NCBI GenBank assembly: GCA_947176505.1
Contig: CAMWQW010000007.1
Location: 111,164 to 175,163 of the forward strand
Source: an uncultured Lachnospiraceae bacterium
GTDB taxonomy: Bacteria; Bacillota; Clostridia; Lachnospirales; Lachnospiraceae
Length of the DNA: 64,000 nucleotides
Direction of reading: 5' to 3'
Shown one piece after another: positions 44,158 through 51,588 of the stretch. The translations under genes were made by a program, and so were the position numbers. Positions within the stretch are counted from its first letter, which is position 1; every line of letters begins with the position of its first letter. The notes under the pieces were generated by a model, which saw only the letters and a program-made list of their open reading frames with translations, ran no database searches and was not told the origin of the DNA.

Positions 44158-45138
44158 TCATGCTGTCGCCAACATTTCTTTAGGATTTTCTTTGAAAACA
44201 AATCCATGAACAAATTTGCTGTAATATCCTCCAAGCGACTTCATGTACTCTTTAACCTGCAGATACTCTTCTCTGGTAAGTGTCCGCAGCACCTTTACCA
44301 CGAATATTTTTTCATGGGTCTTTGTATGCTCACTCTCTGTAATCTCGTATTCATTTTCAGGAAGAGCTACCGCATCTGCTTGATCTGCTGTGGCAGGAGC
44401 GGTATTCTCCGGCTTATTCTTAATCCGTGCGGTCTTTTCAACAACTTTGAACTTATCAGACAATTTTACGTTGAAGTAATAGAAATTCGTGTGGAAATAA
44501 TCAATCATTCCGTCACTATCATCATAGCGATAGGAATTAACTTCCCGGTCAATATCATCCATTACAGACTTTACGACTTCCGTATATTTCTTCAAAAATC
44601 TGTGTTCCTCATAGGCTTTTTTCAAAATCGCCATATGCTCATCATCCAGACATCCGAACTTCTCTACCCATGAATTTCTTTCTGCTGTCTGCCATACTTT
44701 GAATCTTTCTTCATCTGTCAACTCTTCAAACTGTTTGTAGATTTCGTATGGTGCATTTACAAGCTCAACATGAACTTCCGAACACATGGAAGCGTGAGAA
44801 TATCTCACTGAAAATTTGTATGTAGGATATACTTCTTTCACATATGCCCGAACCAGCGCCGCTACTTCTTTCGTACTGCGGCTGCTATCGTATTTGCTCC
44901 CGGCCCATCCGTTCTGCGTATAGAAATGTGTCCGGGTACTGTCTGCCGTTTCCTTTGTCGGTTCTGCAGCTGTTAAGTTGTGACGATGTTTCCAGATGGG
45001 AAAAAGAGAATCATATTCAGCATTGATAGCTTTCATGGTTTCAGCATCACCGCCGCAATCAGGGTGATTCTTTCTTGCAAGTGCTTTGAACTGTTCTTTT
45101 AAATCCTCAAAAGATTTTACGTTTTTGAAATATGACAT
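44158..45138 (-). CDS. J-domain protein with LPD29-like segment (phage)
   Basis: 326 residues, first gene behind promoter copy 3. The N-terminal J domain has the HPD motif in FKALARKNHPDCGGDAETMKAINAEYD (about 17-43). It is followed by a segment (STKEVAALVRAYVKEVYPTYKFSV) like the large polyvalent protein-associated domain LPD29, and a C-terminal domain ending in FVHGFVFKENPKEM. A phage J protein may recruit host DnaK for replication or assembly. Confidence 0.83.
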   Translation of the reverse strand: MSYFKNVKSFEDLKEQFKALARKNHPDCGGDAETMKAINAEYDSLFPIWKHRHNLTAAEPTKETADSTRTHFYTQNGWAGSKYDSSRSTKEVAALVRAYVKEVYPTYKFSVRYSHASMCSEVHVELVNAPYEIYKQFEELTDEERFKVWQTAERNSWVEKFGCLDDEHMAILKKAYEEHRFLKKYTEVVKSVMDDIDREVNSYRYDDSDGMIDYFHTNFYYFNVKLSDKFKVVEKTARIKNKPENTAPATADQADAVALPENEYEITESEHTKTHEKIFVVKVLRTLTREEYLQVKEYMKSLGGYYSKFVHGFVFKENPKEMLATA

Positions 45139-45188
45139 TGTGTTACCTCCGTTTATGTGTTTTCCTTTGGTGTGTTCCTGATATGCTT

Positions 45189-45218
45189 ATCATAGCGTAC
45201 CGTAGTACGTCTTGTCAA
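45189..45218 (-). promoter_or_regulatory. Phage promoter/operator, copy 3
   Basis: TTGACA (45213-45218) and TATGAT (45189-45194) on the minus strand flank an 18-bp spacer with the perfect palindrome CGTAC-NNNN-GTACG (45196-45209); the four central bases differ from copy 1. It drives the run 45138 to 40898. Confidence 0.8.
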
Positions 45219-45416
45219 ACGTTATTTTTACATTTCCTTTTGAAAATATAGGGAATATGCTGAAAAAACTGAATTTACAAGGATTTGACTGTGATTATAT
45301 TTTGCGAGATCAGCTTCCAGATGTGCGCTGTGGATTTCTCTTTTATTTATTTTCTCTTTTTCCTTTAGTCTTTATAGATATTAAAGGTATAGATATATTT
45401 ATATTATATATGGTCA

Positions 45417-45661
45417 GTAATGTTACTTTGTAATGCGAATGTAATGTTACATTTTGCGTTTTATGCCTGTTTTGCATACATTTTCATGGTATGCGTATTT
45501 TGTAACGTTACTTGTAATGTTACGCTAAACTCTTGCTGACTGACCCATATATAATAGGAAGAAATTCATTTCACTTTTATAAAAACCTCTCATAAAATGC
45601 TGTATTTTACATTGATTTTGGCAAAATGTAATGTTACAAATGCGTTACACTGTAATGTTAC
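45417..45661. repeat. Iteron array, six copies of GTAAYGTTAC
   Basis: Near-palindromic 10-mers at 45417-45426, 45441-45450, 45502-45511 (the perfect palindrome GTAACGTTAC), 45514-45523, 45628-45637 and 45652-45661, plus half sites (GTAATGCG at 45430, GCGTTAC at 45642). They lie in AT-rich non-coding DNA upstream of promoter copy 3. Confidence 0.75.
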
Positions 45662-46450
45662 ACGCTTATCCATTTTGAATGATTCCAGATTTTAAAGCAC
45701 TTCCGGGGATTCATCCCGCTTTTTGAAATAATCCACCAAATAGGATGTCTGCATTTTTTACGATGTTCCATCCTAAAATACTGCATTTTGCCAGATTTGG
45801 CTTATAGCATCAAAAAACTTTTCAAGTCATAATGCTATCGCTTGTAAAAGCCGTGCTGTCCGATCTGGTGTCTTTAATGTCTATAACCCGAATATGGCTA
45901 TCGAAAATCTCGATATGCCTATTGTAAATTTTACTGATGCTGTAACTAGATATAGTTTTGTTTGTCTGCCTCATATATATTGCTGTGACCTGACAGAGCG
46001 GTACTATCTCTTTTTTCACTCTGCCTATTGCCTTTCGTAGCCGTACTATCATTTTTTTAACCGCCGCCGCAACTCAATGTAGTTTTGAATAACTTATGCA
46101 AAAAATGTATAACCATGCCGCCCGGCAGTAACGGAACGAACTTATTTACTTTTGTCAATGCTTTTAACACCTTTTCGGCTCTATGTACGTTTCCTAAACT
46201 TTTTCAGGCCTTTACTTTAGTAAATATTTGAACAGCTTCAAAAAGTGCCTTTTCCCGGAAATGCGTATATGCCTCAAACAGCCTAAAATGCCTCATTTTT
46301 GCCTTTTGTGCCACCGTGGAATAAAGTATCAATGCTCTCGTTTTCGTGCCATCGGAAGCCTTTGCACAAATTCCGTCTTACCGATTTGTCTATTTTGCAT
46401 ATTGCTCTTTTAGCTGAAATGTGTACCCTGATTTGGGCCTGATTTTGAGA

Positions 46451-46485
46451 ATTTCCCGGCAGCTGATATATGGCCACCGGGAAAT
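46451..46485 (-). terminator. Hairpin after the endolysin gene
   Basis: ATTTCCCGG and CCGGGAAAT form a 9-bp stem around a 17-base loop, 42 bp after the endolysin stop. No T-run follows on the minus strand; a late terminator or a stabilising structure. Confidence 0.5.
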
Positions 46486-46526
46486 GAATATTTTATGCTG
46501 TGATATGCAAGACCTTTTTCGTAACA

Positions 46527-47783
46527 TCAGGAAGATGCTCTTTCCAGATGCTTACTGGAGCAAAAGCCCGTCAGTTTGCCATACTCTACCAGATACCATT
46601 TTTTGCCCTCTGCCAGTGTGTAGAAGCCGTGGCATCTTACCTCTTCGCCCGTACCCATAATTGCTATGGACGTTTTCATCTTGCTTGCCCCCAGACGGAG
46701 ATTCAGCGGCGTTTTTACCCGATACTTTCCGGCTATCGTCTTATCGAAAGACCTCGCTTTGTCCGGCTCTGCTTTCTTTTTGCTACCGGGCGTTCCTGCT
46801 GTCTGCACCGCCTGATCCGTTTTTTCTTTTCTCGGATTTCCACTCGTGACGATAACCGTATGCCCTTTGGTTTTTGTAACCAGAACATCCCCGTTGTATA
46901 AAACCGTGGACGATGTTACCGCTACTTTGCTCTCAAACTTTCCTGTTTTAGAAAGTGCCGTTACCTCTCCTGCAGTTGTGAAATTGCCGGGATCAAACCC
47001 TGCCTCGATGCAACATCCTCTAACGAGCGTTCCGCAGTCTGCCTCGGTCTTTTCCGCAATCTTCGCCATACTACCATATTTCCCCAGCATGGATATTACG
47101 CCCAGACGGTTACTCTGGTCGTAGCCGATATTATCATTGATGCAGGCATCCGACATTGCCGCCGCCAGTTTATCCGCATCTTCTACACTTTTCGGCCTGA
47201 GAAGATACCAGCCTTTGGAGTGCATGTAATAATCCTGCGTACTTACCTCTTTCCCGGTCTGATCTCCGACTTTTCCTCCGGAAGCCTTACCGTTTTCGTC
47301 AATCCTCGCACTGCCAATTTTGATAGCCATACATTTTACCTCACTTCCTTTACAGAACAATTCTTTTTCCTGCTGTCTGCGCCGCACAAGCCCTTTAATA
47401 ACTTTTCCTTTTGACCGGGTATACGGTTCATCTGTGATGTGCTCTGCGATTTCTTCTACTGTTCTGCCGCTTACAAGTTTTTTCAGTGTTCCGGGGCCGC
47501 AGTTATAGCAAAACGACACAAGGGCATCAAACTGATTCTGATTCAGCGCAAGGTTTTTAGTGTAAGTATTTGTATACTTCACGAACCGCTGTAAATCAGA
47601 CGAAAACAGGGCATCCGCTTCATCTTGTGAAATCGTCTGCCCTGCTTTTACATCCGCTCCATAATGCCCCCAGCCGATAGTATAATGTTCCTCGGTACTT
47701 AATGCCTTGTATGCGGTCAATTTACAGCTTTCAAAAGATTTTATCATGGAAATACCCTGTTCGCTTATCTTCATTGCCGCCAT
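46527..47783 (-). CDS. Modular endolysin: GH24 muramidase + NlpC/P60-like domain + SH3
   Basis: 418 residues, no signal peptide. Residues 1-145 are a T4-type GH24 lysozyme: catalytic Glu in SFESCKLTAY, then YTIGWGHYG and NCGPGTL. Residues about 150-325 look like a papain-fold NlpC/P60-type peptidase (DCGTLVRGCCIEAGF with Cys, later KGHTVIVTSG with His). The C-terminal part (RVKTPLNLRLGASKMKTSI ... KWYLVEYGKLTGFCSSKHLE) is an SH3b wall-binding domain. Two catalytic domains plus binding domain is a compact lysin plan. It is released by the holins encoded just upstream. Confidence 0.87.
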   Translation of the reverse strand: MAAMKISEQGISMIKSFESCKLTAYKALSTEEHYTIGWGHYGADVKAGQTISQDEADALFSSDLQRFVKYTNTYTKNLALNQNQFDALVSFCYNCGPGTLKKLVSGRTVEEIAEHITDEPYTRSKGKVIKGLVRRRQQEKELFCKGSEVKCMAIKIGSARIDENGKASGGKVGDQTGKEVSTQDYYMHSKGWYLLRPKSVEDADKLAAAMSDACINDNIGYDQSNRLGVISMLGKYGSMAKIAEKTEADCGTLVRGCCIEAGFDPGNFTTAGEVTALSKTGKFESKVAVTSSTVLYNGDVLVTKTKGHTVIVTSGNPRKEKTDQAVQTAGTPGSKKKAEPDKARSFDKTIAGKYRVKTPLNLRLGASKMKTSIAIMGTGEEVRCHGFYTLAEGKKWYLVEYGKLTGFCSSKHLERASS

Positions 47784-47800
47784 ACTTTCCCTCCCGGATA

Positions 47801-48109
47801 TTATTTTTTCAAATCCTGAAAATACTTAATCAGTTTGTCAAAACCGAACATTGCGGCATAGGCAACCATAAAGCCGACAATGACGAACGCCACAAGCAGA
47901 TACCATGTAATTTCCATCTGCTTAATCTGCCAGTACGCCAGAAAGACCGCAACCGTAAGGGCGATTGACAGAATCACCACAAATGCGTTGACGTAGACCG
48001 TCTGCGTAAATGTGATAATTTTCTTCGCTACCTCCGTGATAATGTTTACCAGCACCACCAGAACGGCGATAATGATAAAAAGTGTTGAAAACATTTCCTG
48101 ATAATTCAT
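47801..48109 (-). CDS. Holin candidate
   Basis: 102 residues with three hydrophobic helices (about 8-28, 40-60, 68-90) and a charged C-terminus. ATG with GGAGG upstream, 18 bp ahead of the endolysin. Size, topology and place fit a class I-type holin; no family name assigned. Confidence 0.7.
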   Translation of the reverse strand: MNYQEMFSTLFIIIAVLVVLVNIITEVAKKIITFTQTVYVNAFVVILSIALTVAVFLAYWQIKQMEITWYLLVAFVIVGFMVAYAAMFGFDKLIKYFQDLKK

Positions 48110-48120
48110 AGCTTTTCCTC

Positions 48121-48564
48121 CTATCCTGCGGCATTGCCGCCTGTTTCATCTTCCATATCCTCATGCACTTTATTCCATACTTCCCGGACTTTCTGCATCT
48201 GGATAGGTTCACTGAATGATAACTTGTTTTTTTCAAAAATGTTCATAATGCAGTTTGTACCCATATACAGGCACAACGGAGCAACGATTTCTGTTATGAG
48301 TGTTGTCGATACATCCACGACCGCATCTTTTTCAAACCATGCCAGAACATAGGACATCGTAACCATAACCAGACCATGCGCAAGGACTATTGATGTTGCC
48401 GCCTTGACATAGGTGTCAATCTTCACTCTTTTTCTTTCCGGGGATTTCCCGGACTGCCTTTCAGCTGCTCTTTTCCTCCGGCGTTTTTTTCTCTGCCATT
48501 CGGATATGCCAATCAATAAAACAGTGGCCGAAATAAATCCGGCCACATACATAAGTACACACAT
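48121..48564 (-). CDS. Phage membrane protein in lysis region
   Basis: 147 residues: an N-terminal helix (LMYVAGFISATVLLIGI), a strongly basic stretch (RKKRRRKRAAERQSGK), then two more helices (about 57-75, 85-105) and an acidic tail. A second holin or antiholin-like protein is likely from its place; function not established. Confidence 0.6.
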   Translation of the reverse strand: MCVLMYVAGFISATVLLIGISEWQRKKRRRKRAAERQSGKSPERKRVKIDTYVKAATSIVLAHGLVMVTMSYVLAWFEKDAVVDVSTTLITEIVAPLCLYMGTNCIMNIFEKNKLSFSEPIQMQKVREVWNKVHEDMEDETGGNAAG

Positions 48565-48575
48565 GTTTATTTACC

Positions 48576-48701
48576 TCAATTACTGTCCGTCCAGTCTTTG
48601 TATATCTGGTTTATCGTCTGGACTATCAAGCCGCCTCCGATTGCGATACTTCCGGCGACAATAACAATTCCTGCTACTATGCAAATTTTAAGCACAATCA
48701 T
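48576..48701 (-). CDS. Small single-span membrane protein in lysis region
   Basis: 41 residues from ATG 48701, with AGAGGTGG 8 bases upstream: a single long hydrophobic helix (IVLKICIVAGIVIVAGSIAI) and a short polar end. An ATG at 48740 would add 13 residues. It may be a small holin-like peptide. Confidence 0.5.
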   Translation of the reverse strand: MIVLKICIVAGIVIVAGSIAIGGGLIVQTINQIYKDWTDSN

Positions 48702-48739
48702 ATATACCACCACCTCTTTGTATATGCCTATAATCTTCA

Positions 48740-48798
48740 TTACAGCCTCATGGAGCGTTTTTATCCGCTCTAGTGAGGAAATTATCATCAACGCACCA
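48740..48798 (-). promoter_or_regulatory. Leader element, copy B
   Basis: 59 bp with AGCCTCATGGAGCGTTTT at one end and CAACGCACCA at the other, matching copy A (36470-36529) at both ends while the middle differs. In the transcript GCGUU and AACGC can pair. It lies just ahead of the small membrane protein gene. Confidence 0.5.
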
Positions 48799-48835
48799 GA
48801 GAGGCTTAAAATCGCCCCGTAGTGCGTCAGTGTGC

Positions 48836-49165
48836 TTACATCCCGATTCTGGTAAAAATGAACCCTATCACAATACCAATAATGGCAGTGATAATGTACC
48901 CCGTCACTTTCCGCCACATCTCCCCATCCCGGCTTTCCATGACCTCAACCCGGCTATCCATTTTGGCAATCTGGTTAGTGAGGTTTTTAATCTCAACCGT
49001 CATTGACTTTATGGATGTCGATATGTCAATCAGCTCCCCTACTTTGGTTTCGACTTCCGCAAGCCGTTTGTTCTGCCTGTTGTTTTCATCTTCAAGCCGC
49101 TTATTCTCCGACCTCATTAGATCAGCAAACGCCTCATGCTCTTTTCTGGAAATGTAATCATCCAT
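48836..49165 (-). CDS. XhlA-like lysis-associated protein
   Basis: 109 residues: a long coiled coil (ENKRLEDENNRQNKRLAEVE, about 20-80) followed by one C-terminal helix (VTGYIITAIIGIVIGFIF). This is the plan of the PBSX XhlA/hemolysin family, which acts with a holin in lysis. Confidence 0.8.
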   Translation of the reverse strand: MDDYISRKEHEAFADLMRSENKRLEDENNRQNKRLAEVETKVGELIDISTSIKSMTVEIKNLTNQIAKMDSRVEVMESRDGEMWRKVTGYIITAIIGIVIGFIFTRIGM

Positions 49166-49169
49166 GCTC

Positions 49170-49361
49170 TCACCTCACTTTCCGCAAGCCGTACTCGATA
49201 ACATCCAGCTCTTTATCCACGGCATCCCTCTTTTTTGCAAGGATTTCTTTTGTTTCGTCCGGGATGTCTGCCTGTGCGATTATCGCCGCCTGTTCCCTTG
49301 CCAAATCCGACAGCATGGTAGTAACGGCGCACAGTTTATCTATTGCTTCATATGCTCCCAT
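49170..49361 (-). CDS. Small phage protein of unknown function
   Basis: 63 residues, all helical (LCAVTTMLSDLAREQAAII, KKRDAVDKELDVIEYGL). ATG with GGAGGGG upstream, between XkdX-like and XhlA-like genes. Common at this place in Clostridia siphophages, no known role. Confidence 0.65.
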   Translation of the reverse strand: MGAYEAIDKLCAVTTMLSDLAREQAAIIAQADIPDETKEILAKKRDAVDKELDVIEYGLRKVR

Positions 49362-49364
49362 GCG

Positions 49365-49550
49365 TTACCCCTCCGATTCCGATTCAGGAACGTATTTCTC
49401 ACCCGTGATTTCTTCATATTCCTCCGGCGTAATCCACGGATTTGATACGGGATTTGTGACCGCATTGTATACTCTCTGTTTGCTCCAAAACTTCGGATAG
49501 AATTTTTTTACCTTTTCAAAATTCTTGCTATGTTCTCTTTTTCCTGCCAT
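49365..49550 (-). CDS. XkdX family protein
   Basis: 61 residues with FYPKFWSKQRVYNAVTNPV and WITPEEYEEITGEKY, the pattern of the XkdX family encoded after tail fibre genes in PBSX-like and other Firmicutes phages. GGAGGG precedes the ATG. Confidence 0.85.
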   Translation of the reverse strand: MAGKREHSKNFEKVKKFYPKFWSKQRVYNAVTNPVSNPWITPEEYEEITGEKYVPESESEG

Positions 49551-49553
49551 CGT

Positions 49554-49904
49554 TTAACCCTCCAAATCAATATTCTGCATCATCGCAATGTACTCCATAT
49601 CTGCCCGGACGGTAGCAATCTTTTCTTCCTGTTCTGCAGCCAGTCCACTAACCGCCTCCTGAACGGCTTCCTGTACCGCCGCCTGAACCACTTCCATGAC
49701 AACGGTGTCATACTGTGCATATTCTTCCTGTGTAACTATCGCCTCTTCGTACTGCCAAAGAAGAACAACACCGCCTTTTTCCTCTGTTTTGTAGGTTCTC
49801 TTAATGTTCCGGCGCAGATATACTACTTCGCTACTGGAGGTTTTGTCTATCGCCTCCGGCTTCTGCTCCTGTGACCCCGTTACGGTTCGCCATTTGATTT
49901 CCAT
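49554..49904 (-). CDS. XkdW-like phage tail-region protein
   Basis: 116 residues from ATG 49904, with AGGAGG 11 bases upstream inside the end of the reverse transcriptase gene (74-bp overlap). MEIKWRTVTGSQEQKPEAID leads a beta part; VVMEVVQAAVQEAVQEAVSG is a helical segment. It normally follows a fibre gene; here the DGR separates the two. Confidence 0.7.
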   Translation of the reverse strand: MEIKWRTVTGSQEQKPEAIDKTSSSEVVYLRRNIKRTYKTEEKGGVVLLWQYEEAIVTQEEYAQYDTVVMEVVQAAVQEAVQEAVSGLAAEQEEKIATVRADMEYIAMMQNIDLEG

Positions 49905-51189
49905 TCTTTTTCTTCGCCTCCTGATTCTGCTTTTTCTGGTTTTTACTGACAACCTTTTTCAGTTTCTTAATATTGATGATCGGCTTTATGCGTTCCTCAT
50001 ACATCCCGTAGGTATCGGTATGCCTCACCCACCCCATAGATGATAAAAGGGAAGCCGCATCTTTCGGATTGATTTTCTCCTGCCTTGATACCTGTCTTGC
50101 CTTTCTATTGAGCCGAATCATAATACCCTTTCGCATGACTGTACGGTTTCTGTGAAATTCAAATCCCATAAAATCAAGCGGCCTGCCATATACCATAGTG
50201 AGCTTTTCACTCTTCCCATGGTACTGCTTTAATAGCCGCTCCAATTTATCTTGTTTATTCCTCACGCTTGCAACTTTAATAAAAATCTTCCGGCGCTTTT
50301 TGTGAGTTTTCAGTGTGTGCCTAATTCTTGCTTTTTCCAGTTCATCCCCAAGAGCCGTAAGCTCCCTCATTGTCTGACATTCGATAGCATATTCCTCTAC
50401 CTCATATTCAAACCGAAATACCTGCCAATTATCTTTCATGGTAAGATGCAATTCTTCTTTCAGGTAAGCGTCTATCGCTCTCCTGACTGTATGCAGTTCT
50501 TTTTTATTGCGACCGAAACACGTTATATCATCCATATATCGCCCGTCATACTTGACTTTCAGGACTTCTTTTATGTAATGGTCTAAAGGCTGTAAAAGAA
50601 AATTGGCGAACCATTGTGACGTATAATATCCAAGCGGCAATCCCATTTCTACGGCATCAACGATAAGAAAAAGCAGCTCCCGGACGTATTCATCACGGAA
50701 TTTTTTAGTAATCCACGCTTTCAATATGTCATGGTCTACACTCTCAAAGAAGTGGCGTATATCCATTTTAAGGACATATTTTGTATTAACCGGGTCTGTC
50801 TGAATCCACTTTTCAATCCGTCTCGCTCCCATGTGCTGACCTCTTCCCGGAATGGAGCCGAGGACGTAATCATACATCCCTTTTTCAATTCCCGGTCTGA
50901 TTGCCTGTACGAGAACGTGATGGACTACCTGATCGTATTTATAATCAGGTTTTGCTATTTTCCGCTCTTTCTGATAACTTTTCTCATTGATTATTACCGC
51001 ATCATGTGTGGTCGGGATGTACTCGCCCTGTAAAAGCATTTCCGTTAATATCTGGATTTCATTTTCAAGATTATCCAGAACGGCTTTTACGTCTGGTCTA
51101 TCCCTCTTACCTCTGGATGGTATCAGGAATGATTTTTCTACACTGTCATGCGACAGCATAACATTCTGGTCGATACGAAAACTCTTCAT
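49831..51189 (-). CDS. Diversity-generating retroelement reverse transcriptase
   Basis: 452 residues from ATG 51189. RT motifs in order: KPDYKYDQVVHHVLVQAI, GSIPGRGQHMGARRIEKW, VLKMDIRHFFESVDHDIL (catalytic Asp), GLPLGYYTSQWFANFLL (the SQ-containing block typical of DGR and group II-like enzymes), GRYMDDITCFG with the YMDD catalytic pair (about 218-221), and RPLDFMGFEFHRNRTVMRKG. A Lys/Arg-rich segment of about 75 residues (about 260-335) lies between the palm and the FMGF block, so the protein is longer than typical DGR RTs. The C-terminus is basic (KKLKKVVSKNQKKQNQEAKK). No maturase or endonuclease domain is present. It copies the TR transcript with adenine mutagenesis. Confidence 0.95.
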   Translation of the reverse strand: MKSFRIDQNVMLSHDSVEKSFLIPSRGKRDRPDVKAVLDNLENEIQILTEMLLQGEYIPTTHDAVIINEKSYQKERKIAKPDYKYDQVVHHVLVQAIRPGIEKGMYDYVLGSIPGRGQHMGARRIEKWIQTDPVNTKYVLKMDIRHFFESVDHDILKAWITKKFRDEYVRELLFLIVDAVEMGLPLGYYTSQWFANFLLQPLDHYIKEVLKVKYDGRYMDDITCFGRNKKELHTVRRAIDAYLKEELHLTMKDNWQVFRFEYEVEEYAIECQTMRELTALGDELEKARIRHTLKTHKKRRKIFIKVASVRNKQDKLERLLKQYHGKSEKLTMVYGRPLDFMGFEFHRNRTVMRKGIMIRLNRKARQVSRQEKINPKDAASLLSSMGWVRHTDTYGMYEERIKPIINIKKLKKVVSKNQKKQNQEAKKKNGNQMANRNGVTGAEAGGDRQNLQ

Positions 51190-51479
51190 GTTTTCTCTCT
51201 TTCTTATCACCTCATGGTTTCTGGGCGTCTCCGCTTACTGAACCATGCCTTTATCGGTTAATTTCCACTGGTTAGACGTATTTCAACGCCCTGCGGTGTA
51301 GGTTAATAGTGTCCTTAGTTAATATTCCAATTTATAAGAATTAGGCCGCCCCGATGTTCCAGTTGGCATTCGACAGCGCATTGTTCACGTTCAACGCCAA
51401 CGCCCCCACATGGAGCGCATTGTTCGAGTTGCCGCCGACAATCGCACGGACCGAGGCTAGGGCGGACGCTATTCCCCCT
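51190..51479 (-). ncRNA. DGR RNA: template repeat plus structured spacer
   Basis: The transcript between the terminator and the RT start would hold the TR and then a 154-base spacer. The spacer can fold: CATGGTT and AACCATG enclose GGGCG/CGCC-type inner pairs near 51215-51250. In the Bordetella phage BPP-1 DGR an RNA made of TR and about 140 bases downstream is the substrate for mutagenic cDNA synthesis, and the spacing here is alike. Exact ends are not visible. Confidence 0.6.
51344..51446 (-). repeat. DGR template repeat (TR)
   Basis: 103 bp, 81 bp upstream of the terminator-free side of the RT leader, in the same direction as the VR. In the reading frame of the target it would encode Asn (AAC/AAT) at most variable positions and ends with TAA. 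It has 21 adenines, of which 14 are replaced in the VR; none of the other 82 bases differ. Confidence 0.97.
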
Positions 51480-51515
51480 AAAAAATTTCAGGAACCGCAA
51501 TTCACGATTCCTGAA
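51480..51515 (-). terminator. Terminator between the target gene and the TR
   Basis: TTCAGGAA and TTCCTGAA form an 8-bp stem around 13 bases (51487-51515), followed on the minus strand by AAATTTTTTAGG-like T-run. It splits the target transcript from TR-RT; no good promoter is seen between it and the TR, so partial read-through may set the DGR RNA level. Confidence 0.75.
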
Positions 51516-51575
51516 TAAAATTTACTCTTTGTATTGCTGTAAGCTATCCGGGGGAAATTCCCCCGTTCCCCCTAT

Positions 51576-51588
51576 GCGGCTACGCCGC
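51576..51588 (-). other. Hairpin/cruciform downstream of the VR
   Basis: GCGGC-GTA-GCCGC in the coding sense, 22 bases after the VR end and spanning the target stop codon. In BPP-1 a short hairpin just after the VR aids retrohoming; this is the matching position. The 5-bp stem is shorter than the known one. Confidence 0.5.

Larger units (their letters stand above)
45242..46526. other. 1.3-kb gene-free phage region
   Basis: No reading frame with a ribosome site or credible protein is found. The best minus-strand candidate (45822-46052, 76 codons) has no Shine-Dalgarno site. The region is AT-rich and holds an iteron array at 45417-45661 and a hairpin near the endolysin end. It separates the late (lysis) transcript from the accessory genes, a usual place for a replication origin or control region. 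Confidence 0.6.

Noticed and set aside
45212-45433. Plus-strand frame of 73 codons overlapping promoter copy 3
   Set aside because: No ribosome site, overlaps a promoter that is conserved in three copies, and composition is that of AT-rich non-coding DNA.
45417-45661. GTAAYGTTAC repeats considered as a CRISPR array
   Set aside because: Units are 10 bp, unevenly spaced from 3 to 105 bp; this is an iteron pattern.
45822-46052. Minus-strand frame of 76 codons in the gene-free phage region
   Set aside because: No Shine-Dalgarno site and no known family; cannot be excluded, but not supported enough to list as a gene.
46228-46477. Short frames on both strands before the endolysin gene
   Set aside because: Rich in Cys, Phe and Leu from AT-rich DNA, no ribosome sites, mutually overlapping on opposite strands.
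51315-51500. Minus-strand frame of 61 codons running over the TR
   Set aside because: It is out of frame with the target and lacks a ribosome site; the TR is a template, not a gene.
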